A DNA stretch of 20,811 nt, taken from assembly GCA_024220525.1 (NCBI GenBank), contig JAMYWO010000005.1, forward strand, positions 50,189 to 70,999, in the 5' to 3' direction. The DNA is from Cochliopodium minus. Lineage: Eukaryota > Discosea > Himatismenida > Cochliopodiidae. Every line of letters begins with the position of its first letter. The stretch's first letter is position 1. This document shows positions 1-9,125 of the stretch, piece by piece. The position numbers and the translations under genes are program-made. The notes under the pieces are model-generated. The model made no database searches. It was given only the letters and a program-made list of their open reading frames with translations, and had not been told where the DNA came from.

Positions 1-2
1 TG

Positions 3-140
3 TATACATTTGCAATAAAAAAAAAATTGGAAAAGTTTTATTTAACAAATGTTGAAGGAATATGTTCAGTTTTTATTAATCTAGGAAAGAATTCTACATT
101 TAAATTTCAAGTGAAAGAAATCAATTCCATATTAATTTGA
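3..140 (+). CDS. C-terminal end of an unknown protein (5' partial)
   Basis: An open frame enters from the window edge and runs about 45 codons to TGA at 138-140. The peptide is mixed polar and hydrophobic (it contains KKLEKFYLTNVEG and STFKFQVKEINS) and is not low-complexity, which suggests the last exon of a gene lying mostly outside the window. I recognise no family. It lies 154 bp upstream of the next plus-strand ORF and could also be an upstream exon of that gene if the TGA were spliced out, but I see no convincing donor before the stop. Confidence 0.3.
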   Translation, partial: YTFAIKKKLEKFYLTNVEGICSVFINLGKNSTFKFQVKEINSILI

Positions 141-294
141 GGATTTTAAAATGAATTTATAAATTCCATTCTAATTGAGTTTCAAAACTTTAAAAAAAAT
201 TAATGAAAATAGATAACTTTCAGTCTAAATTAACCAAATATTGAAAAGATAAAAAATAAAAAAATTGAAAAAGATAATCTGTTATCAGTATTGT

Positions 295-1067
295 ATGAAA
301 AAAAAAGATAAGGATATCAATAGCCCAGTATTTCCAAATGAGATAGAACAGTATATGAAGAATGAAGAGAAAAATAAAGTTTATGTGGTAGCTGATAAAG
401 CAAATGGAAGATTTCAGTTATGGTCGAATAAGAAGGTGAGATAAATAAAGTTAAAGTTTATGTTTTTTAAATCATGAACGAATAATAACGAATTATAATG
501 CAAATATGAAAATTATAGTACCGTAAATTTGATAATATGAAGATATTAGATTTGGATATTAGATATCTTGAAGATTTCAACGTCGAGAAAAAAGGAAACA
601 AATATATATTCAGTTTTATGGATAAAAAAACAAGAAAGACAATGAAATTCTCTGATAAAGAAAATCCAATAAGAATGATGAACACATTGATACATTATAA
701 ACAATGTTTGGGTAAAAAAAATAATTATGACTCATTTTTATATTTAAAGGGGAAACAATATATAATAAATTTTATGTATAAAATAAACTATATCTAAGCC
801 TTATAATGATTCATCTCATTTATAATTGCAATAGGATCATCAATAGAAAAAAATGAAAATATAAATTCAGAGAAAAAAACATTCTCCGAAGAAAATATAA
901 AAATACATTTCAACGGGAAGAATCTGCCCAACAATCAATCCTGCCCCAACCTCACCTCACCACTAATCTCTCCAAGACAACCAACGATGCCATCCTCAAC
1001 CTCCCCAAGACAAACTACCTCACCCAACATACACGTGAACATGCAGATGATGCAAATGATACAGTGA
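295..1067 (+). CDS. PH-like domain protein, three exons, probably truncated at its 3' end
   Basis: Exons 295-435, 519-711 and 835-1067 join in phase through GT-AG introns of 83 and 123 bp and give 188 aa. Residues about 25-112 alternate beta-strand-like stretches (KVYVVADK, GRFQLWSNKK, NKYIFSFMDK, KTMKFSD) and end in a helix-like segment (PIRMMNTLIHYK). That layout resembles a pleckstrin-homology fold; this is an inference from pattern, without a diagnostic motif. The tail is Ser/Thr/Pro/Asn/Gln-rich with two SPRQ repeats and ends in a Met/Gln-rich stretch. About 900-1040 is unusually C-rich for this window. The TGA stop is supplied by the first bases of a 120-bp repeat copied from a receptor gene, so the native C-terminus is probably lost. 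The ATG at 295 follows TTATCAG, a possible acceptor, so an upstream exon is possible. Confidence 0.45.
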
Positions 1068-1184
1068 TTATTTTATGAATATATAAACTTATATCAGATT
1101 ATTATTGTCAAAAAAATAATTTTATACTTCAAATTTTATTTACCTTTGTATCCATTATCAAAATAGGTACAGATTGATTATATC
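1065..1184 (-). repeat. 120-bp displaced fragment of a PA-7TM receptor gene (copy A)
   Basis: This stretch matches 20528-20647 in the same orientation at 119 of 120 positions; the only difference is C at 1109 against A at 20572. On the minus strand it holds the last 13-14 codons of the PA-domain exon (SVPILIMDTK), the splice donor and the first 79 bp of the following intron. No other receptor sequence flanks it here. Confidence 0.95.
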
Positions 1185-1345
1185 AAACAAACATAAAATC
1201 AAAATCACTCAATCCACAATCATCCAATGCTTCATGTTTCAACATATCCTCAATACTATCTTCTTCATAATAAATGCTAATTTGCGACCATTTGGTAACT
1301 GATCTCACTTTATAACCAGATTCATTATAATAAACATAAAACGAA
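1183..1345 (-). pseudogene. Orphan coding fragment, unknown family
   Basis: The minus strand is open from about 1413 to TGA at 1183-1185. The most protein-like part (YYNESGYKVRSVTKWSQ, then an acidic stretch EEDSIEDMLKHEALDDCG) lies at 1185-1345. The stop codon spans the edge of the 120-bp repeat, so this gene too appears cut by the rearrangement. No start codon or further exons are evident. A real C-terminal exon is possible, but the abrupt join argues for a fragment. Confidence 0.3.
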
Positions 1346-1591
1346 CATATTATTGGATATCCACAAGTTGAACTTGAAAGAGAGGAATTAAAACATATAG
1401 ATCCAATTCATTTGTTGCAATTAGGAGACTATACTTGGTTACCAGTTAATTTTACAGTGCAAGCTGATTATTATGATAAATTATTTCCTGAAAATAATAG
1501 ATATAAATTTTCAAGAATAGAAGGAACAATGATAATAATACCCAACAAAAAAGATGACAAATTATATTTTGAAAATTTAGTATACATTTGA
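1343..1591 (+). pseudogene. Orphan coding fragment, unknown family
   Basis: About 82 codons are open on the plus strand to TGA at 1589-1591. They encode a rich, non-repetitive peptide (QVELEREELKHIDPIHLLQL, then DYTWLPVNFTVQADYYDKLF). There is no ATG, and an in-frame TAA lies just upstream at about 1337. The peptide therefore has no visible beginning and abuts an opposing fragment. I do not recognise the family. Confidence 0.3.
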
Positions 1592-1800
1592 ATAAATTAA
1601 TTAAATCAATTCTTGAAATAAACTTTATTTTGTTATTTATATGTGCTTCTAAATAATTTATTTCTTCTGATATATCAATTGGTGTTTCTCCTTCCTCATT
1701 TAACAGATTATTTTCCAATTTTATTTGCAATTCCATTTTACAATATGCAAATAAACAAAGTATTAATTCACTGTCCTTATAATAAGGATATTGATTTATT
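1592..1800 (-). pseudogene. Orphan fragment, weak ankyrin-repeat resemblance
   Basis: The minus strand is open through this interval. The peptide contains NEEGETPIDISEEINYLEAH, which recalls the GxTPLDIA core of an ankyrin repeat, but only one such unit is visible. A plus-strand ORF (1643-1861) overlaps it and cannot be excluded as the coding strand. No complete gene structure is visible. Confidence 0.22.
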
Positions 1801-1907
1801 CAAGCTAATAATATTGCGCCAAATAAAAAAAAAAAGAAACTGTTTTGGAGAAAACAAATAAATCAAAAGAAGAAATTAATCAATCAAAGGATGAATTTTT
1901 CGTTTTG

Positions 1908-1908
1908 N
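1908..1908. other. Ambiguous base (N)
   Basis: This is the only undetermined base in the window. It lies between the mosaic region and the frameshifted PqqB-like gene, so local sequence or assembly quality may be poor there. The bases around it (about 1861-2052) hold no gene I can support, except perhaps a short first exon of the PqqB-like gene. Confidence 0.99.
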
Positions 1909-2494
1909 CATTAAATTATCATTCCAAGATATTCTATAATAAGATTTTTAATATCCAATATATAAAGTAAATTAATTCATTTTTTAAAAACAAAAAGAGT
2001 GTTAGTAAATATATTTTATATCAAAGCACTCCACAATAAGAAATTTAAATAGGAACAGCTCAAGACGGAGGAGCACCACAAGTGGCATGCTTCAAAATGC
2101 ATGAGAGGCTCCGAAAGAAAAAAGAAGATTCTAGTATCATGCATTGCTTTAGTTGTAAAAAATGGAAAACAAATAAATGTTCACTTTGATGCAACTCCAT
2201 CATTTGTAAAAAAAAAAAAAAAAAAAATTTTTAAAATTGAATTTATAAAAATTTTAAATTGTGTTTAAAAACTATGAAAAAATTTTTTTTTATTAATTTT
2301 TTTAAAAGTGTGAACAAATACATCTTTTGGATGATTTTTGATTTCCATTTCAAATTGGGAGAAAAAACTTTGGTGGACTGTGTTACACATTGAAAGCCAT
2401 TTTTTCACTCATGCCCACATAGGACATGTAAAAATAATAAAAATAATTTTTTTAAAAAAATTTAGTATACAGGATTAATGTATTTGGGTAAAAA

Positions 2495-2586
2495 AATAAT
2501 TTTTTTATTTTTATTTTTTATTTTATTTTTTATTTTATTTTTATTTTTTTATTTTATTTTTTATTTTTTATTTTTATTTTTATTTT

Positions 2587-2623
<37 letters not shown>

Positions 2624-2640
2624 ATTTTTTTTTATTTTTT
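2495..2640. repeat. T-rich low-complexity tract (T4-6A units) in an intron
   Basis: The tract consists almost only of runs of four to six T separated by single A. It fills the intron of the PqqB-like gene between the 22-nt YTGLMYLG exon and the next block. It looks like slippage expansion of intronic sequence. Similar but shorter tracts occur in most introns here. Confidence 0.9.
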
Positions 2641-2785
2641 TCCAAAAAAATTAAAGGCAAAGAAGTAATGAATACAAAAATATTCCTGTTTACAGATGCC
2701 TCAAAGAAAAATGTTTTGAAAGAAAATGGACCATGGCAAAAAAATAAATTAATAAATTAAAAAAGAAAAAAATAAAAATTAAATT

Positions 2786-2856
2786 AAAAATTGAAAATTT
2801 TAAAATTGAAAATTTTAAAAATTGAAAATTTTAAAATTGAAAATTTTAAAATTTTA
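2786..2856. repeat. AT-rich minisatellite, about five 15-16 bp units
   Basis: The unit AAAATTGAAAATTTT, with one-base length changes, is repeated in tandem. It is nearly self-complementary. It lies in the PqqB-like intron that has no GT donor, so expansion here may be linked to loss of that splice site. Confidence 0.8.
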
Positions 2857-3864
2857 AAAAAATTAAAAAATTAAATCGAAAACATAATTTTTATTTTTAG
2901 AATCAGTTGATCTCCGAGACTAATATAGATATAGTAGTGATGGAAGGCAGTGTCAGTATTAATGAGTGGATTTGTGTTGAGCCAATACTTGTGCCGCACA
3001 GGCAAGAATTCTCCGAAACGGTCGCATTCAACATCAAAAGAAAAAATCAGAGTTTTGGTATTTTTTAAAAAAATTAATAATTTTTTATCATATTGTCATT
3101 TTTTATTTTTTATTTTTTATTTTATTTTATTTTTTATTTTTTTTATAATTTGAAATATTTATTCTCTTTAATTTAATTTGATTTTTTTTTTTGGGAAGCA
3201 ATTTTTGTTCCTGACATAGATACATTAGATAGCGAATTGTCTCTTGATTTGATAAATGAGATGAAAAACACAGAACACGTTTTCTTTGACGGAACTTTTT
3301 ATTCTATGGATGAATTGACAGGTGTCAGAGACATAAAGTAATTAAAAAAATTATTGTAATATTATATCATTTTTTTAATAAATTAATTTTTTTGATAAAT
3401 TAATTTTCAAAAAGAAAAATTCCTCATCCTCCTGTTTTGGATACAATTCAATACGTTCTCAAAAATCAAATCATGACTCCTTCGAAATTTCATTTTATCC
3501 ACATGAATCACTCAAACCCCATTTTAGATGAATCGTAAAAAAAAAAAATTTATTTCTTTGAATTAAAATAATTTTTTTAATTAATAAAGTTTTCAATTGA
3601 ATTATTTTTTATTTCTTTTAAAATTTTCTTTATTTTTTAGTTCTGAACAATTCAAGTTTGTGGTGGAAAAAGGATTCAAAATCTCAAAACAAAGCGAAAT
3701 ATTTTTGATTTAATTTGTTAAAAAAAAATAAATAAAATGTTCCAAAAAATTTAAAAAAAAAAGTATTTTTATTCATAAAAATAAAAATCACAACAATAAC
3801 ATCCTGAAAAAAAATTGTATTAAAAATAAATTAGTTTCCTTCTCTGAGATTCCCGTATCCACTA

Positions 3865-4212
3865 TCACCCAAGCTGTTCTTCTTTAAACTCTGAAGAAAT
3901 ATCCGATTTTTTGTTGTTGGCGCAATGGTTGGATTTAGTTACCAAAGATTTTAACATGAATGGGTGTTTGAAAGTGAACACTTCAAGAATTATTACTATC
4001 AAATTGAAAAAAAAAATGAAAAATAAAATTTAAATGAAAAATCAATTAACATATTAAAAAAATAATAAATGTTTACATGATTGATTTTAGTGATGTGTGC
4101 CTGAATCTTTTTTGATTATTTACAGTTTGTCCATTATTTTTCAAAATGAAATTTTTTACTTGGGACTATGTACTTTGAATGTAGTATAATCCGATGGATT
4201 GAAGATTATTGA
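3865..4212 (-). pseudogene. PA-7TM receptor relic (copy 0): remnants of first and last exons
   Basis: On the minus strand 4156-4212 encodes SIIFNPSDYTTFKVHSPK followed by TAA. It matches the start of the mature receptor (SIIFNPFDNTTFDIHTPK in copy 2). Further along, 3865-3999 encodes EVFTFKHPFMLKS and a tail ending at TGA, matching the last exon (VPQVFTFKHPSFS). The roughly 150 bp between them contain no PA or membrane exons. This is a collapsed gene whose middle five exons are gone. It sits directly downstream of copy 1. Confidence 0.75.
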
Positions 4213-4390
4213 ACATTTGATACTTGTAAAAATATTAATAATTTATGAATGTTAAAATTCATTTTTATTTTTTTTATTTTTTATTTATTAATATTTTAAA
4301 ATCATAAATAATTTTGAATTTAAAAAATTTTTTTATTAAAACCTAATCAAAAAGAATTTTGTTCCTTTACAAAATGTAGAGAAAAAAAAT

Positions 4391-6319
4391 TTAATTTTGA
4401 GAACTTTCACTTTCTATTTTGAACTCTGATTTGAAGTCAGAAGAGGCGTAGTCAGACTTCTTGATGCTTTTATTGCTTGAATTGGTATGAGATATTATTT
4501 CACTAAAAGAGGGATGTTTAAAAGTAAAGACTTGAGGAACTGAAATCAATATTTGTGAGCTAAAATGAAAAAATAAAATAAAAAAAAATAAAAATAAATA
4601 CTCAATTTTAAAATTAAAAACACAATAAAAATAAAAATTTAAATAATTACATTACTGATATGATCATGAAAGAAAAAAGTTGATTTTCTGTGGTAGGTGA
4701 AGCAATTCCAATCACAAGCAAACATACTGCTAAAAGCAACATTCCCAATACAGAAAGAAAGACAGTCAGAGTTACTCTCCCGATTGTTTTCTTTTTGAAT
4801 TTTTTCATTGATTTTATCACTGTCCACCCTCCCAACGAAAAAAATACAATCAAAATCAGGTATATTGATGCTGGAAGAAGTTCTGTTGCTTGAGTAGATC
4901 CAGATGAAGATTTGTAAACCTAAAAAACAATGCAAAAAGAGACAAAAATTAGAATGAGAGCTTAAAAAAATTAATAATAAAAAAAAAATTTTTTTTAAAA
5001 AAAATTCAAATAATGAATAAAAAATCAATAAAAAATTCTTATAATTATTTTTTTTTTTTACAAATACTGGTAATAATGAAAGGAATTTTGAAATGAGAAA
5101 GTCCTGGATAGGACATTTTCTTTTGAAGTAATAACTCTTGAAAGAAGTAGGCTAGTGACATTGATGCCACGGCTGTGAAAGCTGATGACAAAAAGTTTGT
5201 GCTGACATAGAGTCCGTAGACATACCATCCTCTTATCCCATAGATGTCAATAATAAATATAATAGTACAAATTAAAGCAAGGTTATTAAAGAAAAGACAC
5301 AATTGAGCTAAATTTCAAATTTAAAAAAAAATGAAAAAATAAATTTCATTAAAAATTTAAAAATAAAAAAAAACAAATGTCATTAAAAATAAAATAAATC
5401 GTTAAAAATAAAAAATAAAAAAATTAGGAAAATTTATCCTGCAGAAAGTTTAACTCCTTGTAAAACTGTAAAAAAAATTTGTCCTCTTATTCCGATTATT
5501 AAAGTTATTGCCAAGATGGTTATGGTGAAAACTTGAAAGAAAATCATCCCACCTCTTCCTGTTTTTTGTTTCCATGTATTTGTATTTTCTTCCACAGTAA
5601 CCAAAACAAACATAGAAGAATTACTCTTTGAATTGATAGTCAATTCAGTGATTATTTTTAAGAAATCCTAAATTAATAAAATCGTTATTTTTTTTTTAGT
5701 TAATGAAATTTCTTTTTTAAATTGAAAAATTTCGAAAAATAATCATTATTCTTTACCCCTGTATTGATCATTAAAATAGGTACTGTTTGATTATACTTGT
5801 TATCATTAAATTTAACTGATGCAAGGAAATTCGGAGTTTCTCCGCTGACTACAAATACTGCGGAAGCTCCCGCTTTTTTGGCTACTTCAGCATGTGTCTC
5901 GATATCGCATCCTCCTTGTGGGATTACTACAACTGCTAATCCATTTAAAGGAAATCCTAATTTAAGTTTTTCACATGCAGACATCTTACTCACAGTATTG
6001 CCTTATTAAAAACATTTCAATATTAAAACCAATCAAGATCTAATGTTAAATTAAACACATAATTTCATTTTGTTTCAAAATTTTTTTTAAATTTGAGATG
6101 CGGAAATTATAATACAAATTTTAAACTTTTTTTTAAAAGGGATTTTATTTTCTTTTTACCTGATGGGATGATTGGAATAGTCAAAGGTGACCACGATTTA
6201 AGGGAAGTATGTAGAAATTTGGGAGTTTTGATTTCAAAGGTGTTGTTGGTGAAAGGATTGAAGATAATTGAAGCTCTTGAAATTGAATTGATCATCAAAA
6301 TTAACAAAATAATTTTCAT
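4391..6319 (-). pseudogene. PA-domain seven-TM receptor, copy 1, probably non-functional
   Basis: Exons, 5' to 3': 6160-6319 (signal peptide and N-terminus), 5757-6001 (PA domain with GLAVVVIPQGGC and AGASAVFVV), 5439-5667 (TM1), 5062-5307 (TM2-TM3), 4651-4960 (TM4-TM6) and 4391-4559 (TM7 and tail, ending SESSQN and TAA). Exon sizes equal those of the intact copies. Two lesions stand out. The donor after the TM1 exon reads GATAAA where paralogues have GTAATA or GTAATT. An in-frame TAG lies at 4920-4922 inside the TM4 region, with no length change relative to paralogues. TAG is used as a genuine stop elsewhere in the window. Unlike copies 2 and 4, no intron separates KKKTIG from RVTLTV. Otherwise codons look conserved, so inactivation is probably recent. 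Confidence 0.85.
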
Positions 6320-6629
6320 TTAAAATCTTAAAGTTAAGTGATATTTACAGATTTTTTTTTTTTTAATTTTGATTTTGAATCCTTCCAAATAAAATTATTA
6401 AAACTTCTCAATTTAAATTGAACACTAAATTCCATCTTTATATCATAATAGTAAGATATTTAAAACCAAAATACAGTTATAAATATATTTGGAAAAAAAT
6501 TCAAAACTTTTTGTTAGTTGTTTTTTCAATAGATTCTTATTTCAAATATAATAAATTAGCCAAAATGAAAAATACTTTAGTTAAAATTGAATATTAAAGG
6601 ATATTTACAATGATGTTTACAGGTGGTAT
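6320..6629. other. Intergenic spacer with nothing recognisable
   Basis: These 310 bp separate the start of receptor copy 1 from the stop of the first GTPase gene. They are AT-rich, contain no ORF of note, no repeat and no recognisable RNA gene, and presumably include the promoter of copy 1. No motif could be assigned. Confidence 0.6.
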
Positions 6630-7695
6630 CTATAAATCTATTTTATTATTTGTTTCTTTATTTTTAAAATATTTTTTGGTCATTTTCAATCCCTCCCCAA
6701 TCAATGGAGTCAAATTCTCAAAGACAACTTCGATTGTAGATTTTGGTTGGCTTTTTTGAGATTCCAAAAAATGGATGAGAACATTTTCCATACCAGAAGA
6801 AGGATGGGAGGAGTTATCAAGAGATTTCTCTTCAAGCTTTTTTTGGAGATCAAGATTCATTTGAATTTGTTGCTCAATGACCTTTTTGCTGCCTTCAATG
6901 GATTCTATCAACAACTTTTCCCTCTTTTCTGCATCAATTTTATATTCATTCATTTGAATCTCTAATTGTTTTTGGTTTTCTTCAAAATCATCGACTTTGA
7001 TCTGCTTGACATTCTCTTTGCTGATTACAACTGGGCGAACGGAATAGATAAACTTGATGATATCAGTAGGAAGTTCTTTGACAATGTCGTTGTAATCATC
7101 CATCTCCACATCCTTTGGCATGAAACAGAAGGAGAAGGTTTTATGCTTTCCTGTATTGATCGAAGTGGTGATCATTTCTATATTCTCTTCAATTTCCAAG
7201 CCCTTCAAGAATGGTGCGCTGCATTTATTGATGATCACACCATAAGTGATAGGAAAATCGATAGAATCAAGTACCAAATTCATTGTGGTTACATCTGCTG
7301 TTTTAACTCTAGCTGATTCCACAGTTACAACAAATATTATCTTGAAACATCCATTTCTTTTAAGAGATTTTGTAATTTCCAACGCTGCTTCCTTTCTTCT
7401 ATTGATATCATCGAGCCCTGGTGTATCTGCATAGATATATCCATCTGAATGTTCATATATTTGGAGATATTGTGTCATCCCTGTTCCATAACTCAATCCA
7501 GATTTGAAAATCAATTTCCCAATTAATCCATTCAAAATGGTGCTATATTTTTTTAAAGTGAAAATTTGAAAAAAAATATAAATATTTATAAAATGAGAAT
7601 TTCTATAATTTTTTTTTAAACCTTTTTCCAACCCCAGGATTTCCAACCAAAATTATCTGCTCCTTGTAGTCTGATTTCATTCTATTTTGATTCAT
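6630..7695 (-). CDS. P-loop GTPase A (TRAFAC/AIG1-like), soluble
   Basis: Exons 7622-7695 and 6630-7542 join within the Ser codon of the P-loop (AG|C, 79-bp intron) and give 328 aa ending at TAG. The G1 motif GNPGVGKST is at residues 18-26, G3 is DTPG, and NKCS is the likely G4 (NKxD-type) motif preceded by the strand GVIIN. The core (KSGLSYGTGMTQ, EAALEITKSLKRNG) is shared with the two next genes. After the G domain comes a coiled-coil-like region rich in Glu, Lys and Gln (EIQMNEYKIDAEKREKLL and beyond) and a basic C-terminus. No membrane segment is visible. The family fits MMR_HSR1/AIG1-type GTPases that act as nucleotide-dependent scaffolds on membranes; the substrate and pathway are unknown. 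The P-loop is coded in one exon up to Lys24, unlike its two neighbours. Confidence 0.88.
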
Positions 7696-7881
7696 TTTTT
7701 TTTTATTTTTTTTTATACCTTTTGAAATAAATTATTTGATTAAAATGTTGCAATTATAATTATCAGAAAATCAACAAGACTTTCACTTTAAAAATTAATT
7801 CATGAAATTTAATCAATCATAACATTTAATTCTTATTTTTAGTTTTTAATTATCAATTTAATTCTTTTGATTGATTATTTA

Positions 7882-9029
7882 TTATTTAAATATCAGAGAT
7901 ACAAAAGGAATAACAAGGGAGGCAACCGAACCAAAAATTTTTAAACCAGATTCCAATAAAGAAGATTGATTCGAATTGTTCATGTTATTCAACATTGTGA
8001 TCATCATGAGGTTGTTCTGTTGTTGATACTGCATCATCTCTCTGAACTTCTTGTTGATTTTGTCATCTTGCTCGTAATTTTTAATGTATTCTTCGAAAGA
8101 CTTAGTTTGATGCTCCAAAATTTGTTGTTGTTCTTTTTTGAGGTTCTCTATCATCTCTCTATAAGTGTTCTCTCTCATTTTGTTATCAATTTCCAACTTG
8201 TTGAGTTGCATTTTAAAGTGTTCATTCATTTTTTCAAATTCATCAAAGACAATTTCTTTGACATCTTTCTTGTTGATGTACACAGATCCCAAGTTATTGA
8301 TGAAATTGATCAAATCAATTGGCAATTCAGTAATTTTCCCATTTTCATCGTCCAACTCTTTTATCATATTCATATAATGGATAGAAAAGGTTTTGAATTT
8401 TCCAGAATTGATTGATGTCACAATCTTTTCAGCATTATTTCCTTCATTCAATCCCTTGATGAATGATTCTGTACATTTATTGATTATAACTCCATATATC
8501 ACTGGCTGTTTGATAGATTCAAGCACCAAATTCATCGTGGTGATATCATCAGGCCTTATTCTGCCAGATTCTACTGTCAAAACGAAAATCAGTTTATATA
8601 TCCCATTTCTTTGGAGTGCCTTCGTTATTTGCAATGCTGCTTCCTTTTTTTTAAATATATCAGATAATCCTGGTGTATCTGCATATACCACCCCATCTGA
8701 ATGTTCATGCCATTGAAGAATTTGGGTCATTCCTGTTGCTATACTCAATCCTGATTTGAATTTAACCTCCTTTATCAAGCAATTCAAAAGGGTACTATTT
8801 AATTATACAATTTAATTATCTGAATACTTTAATATGTTAACAATCCCCTTTTTTTTACCTTTTTCCTTGTTTAAAAAATTAATTTCATCAACTTATTTAT
8901 TGAGATTTAACAATTTTTACCAACACCTGGATTTCCTAATTGAAAAATAATTTAAAATTATTGAATTTTTGATAGAAATAAATTTTAACCTATCAACAAT
9001 AGATGCTCCTTCAATTCACTTTTATTCAT
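7882..9029 (-). CDS. P-loop GTPase B, C-terminal hydrophobic tail, microexon P-loop
   Basis: Four exons (8990-9029, 8921-8935, 8859-8865, 7882-8794) join in phase to give 324 aa. The G1 motif GNPGVGKST is assembled across all four, including a 15-nt and a 7-nt exon. G3 is DTPG; the G4-like motif is NKCT after YGVII. A long Gln/Lys/Glu-rich coiled coil follows (about residues 195-280). The last 25 residues (LLESGLKIFGSVASLVIPF, then VSLIFK) form one hydrophobic helix, which predicts a tail anchor like that of some AIG1/GIMAP proteins. The G domain would then face the cytosol on an organelle membrane. ATG at 9027-9029 begins a 13-codon lead that matches the N-terminus of GTPase A. It lies 186 bp upstream of GTPase A. 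All introns are GT-AG (54, 55 and 64 bp). Confidence 0.88.
8859..8935 (-). other. Two P-loop microexons of GTPase B (15 nt and 7 nt) with the intron between
   Basis: On the minus strand exon 2 is 8921-8935 (GAAATCCAGGTGTTG) and exon 3 is 8859-8865 (GAAAAAG). Each is preceded by AG and followed by GT. Phases run 1, 1, 2, so only inclusion of both yields GNPGVGKST in frame. The sequence read straight through hits stops, so splicing is required. Confidence 0.85.
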
Positions 9030-9125
9030 TTTTTTTTTTTTCAATTTTATTTAATTTTTATATAATGTTATAAAAGATGATTTTCACAGAAATTTTAAAT
9101 TTAATTTTTATTAAAAAAAAAATTT

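Larger units (their letters stand above)
2053..3713 (+). pseudogene. PqqB-like metallo-beta-lactamase-fold protein, N-terminal half disrupted
   Basis: Eight homologous blocks are visible: 2053-2205, 2309-2427, 2466-2487, 2657-2738, 2901-3057, 3199-3337, 3415-3534 and 3641-3713. In order they encode GTAQDGGAPQ (the PqqB N-terminal glycine loop), LVVKNGKQINVHFDATPSF, the metal-binding THAHIGH followed by YTGLMYLG, KEVMNT, PILVPHRQEFSETVAFNI, FVPDIDTL, HVFFDGTFYS and HMNHSNPILDES. These are family landmarks, including the late HxNxxNPIL motif. PqqB proteins are metal-dependent hydrolase/oxygenase-fold enzymes; the eukaryotic role is unknown. The last four blocks join perfectly by GT-AG. The first four carry a 7-bp (or 4-bp) surplus near 2130-2140, a TGA at 2339-2341, a missing T before the THAHIGH codons, at least two one-base losses in block four, and no GT donor after it. 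The gene is either decayed or badly sequenced here. The first exon upstream of 2053 was not found. Confidence 0.85.

Noticed and set aside
1643-1861. Plus-strand 72-codon ORF
   Set aside because: It is hydrophobic with no family signal and overlaps a more protein-like minus-strand frame; the coding strand could not be settled.
2657-2738. CLKEKC...W pattern suggesting a FLYWCH-type zinc finger of a transposon
   Set aside because: In the neighbouring frames the same bases give KEVMNT and MPQRKMF with KENGPWQ, which fit the PqqB-like protein between its other blocks.
2339-4922. Reassigned stop codons (TGA in the PqqB-like gene, TAG in copy 1)
   Set aside because: TGA ends GTPase C and copies 5 and 6, TAG ends GTPase A, and TAA ends several genes. 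In-frame stops occur only in genes with other lesions.
4920-4943. A 24-nt intron that would remove the TAG in receptor copy 1
   Set aside because: The codon count matches copy 2 exactly with the TAG included, and no other intron here is below 51 bp.
6966-8415. Long plus-strand ORFs opposite the GTPase genes (for example 6966-7316 and 7966-8415)
   Set aside because: They are antisense to well-supported GTPase exons and encode Phe/His/Leu-rich peptides without family features.
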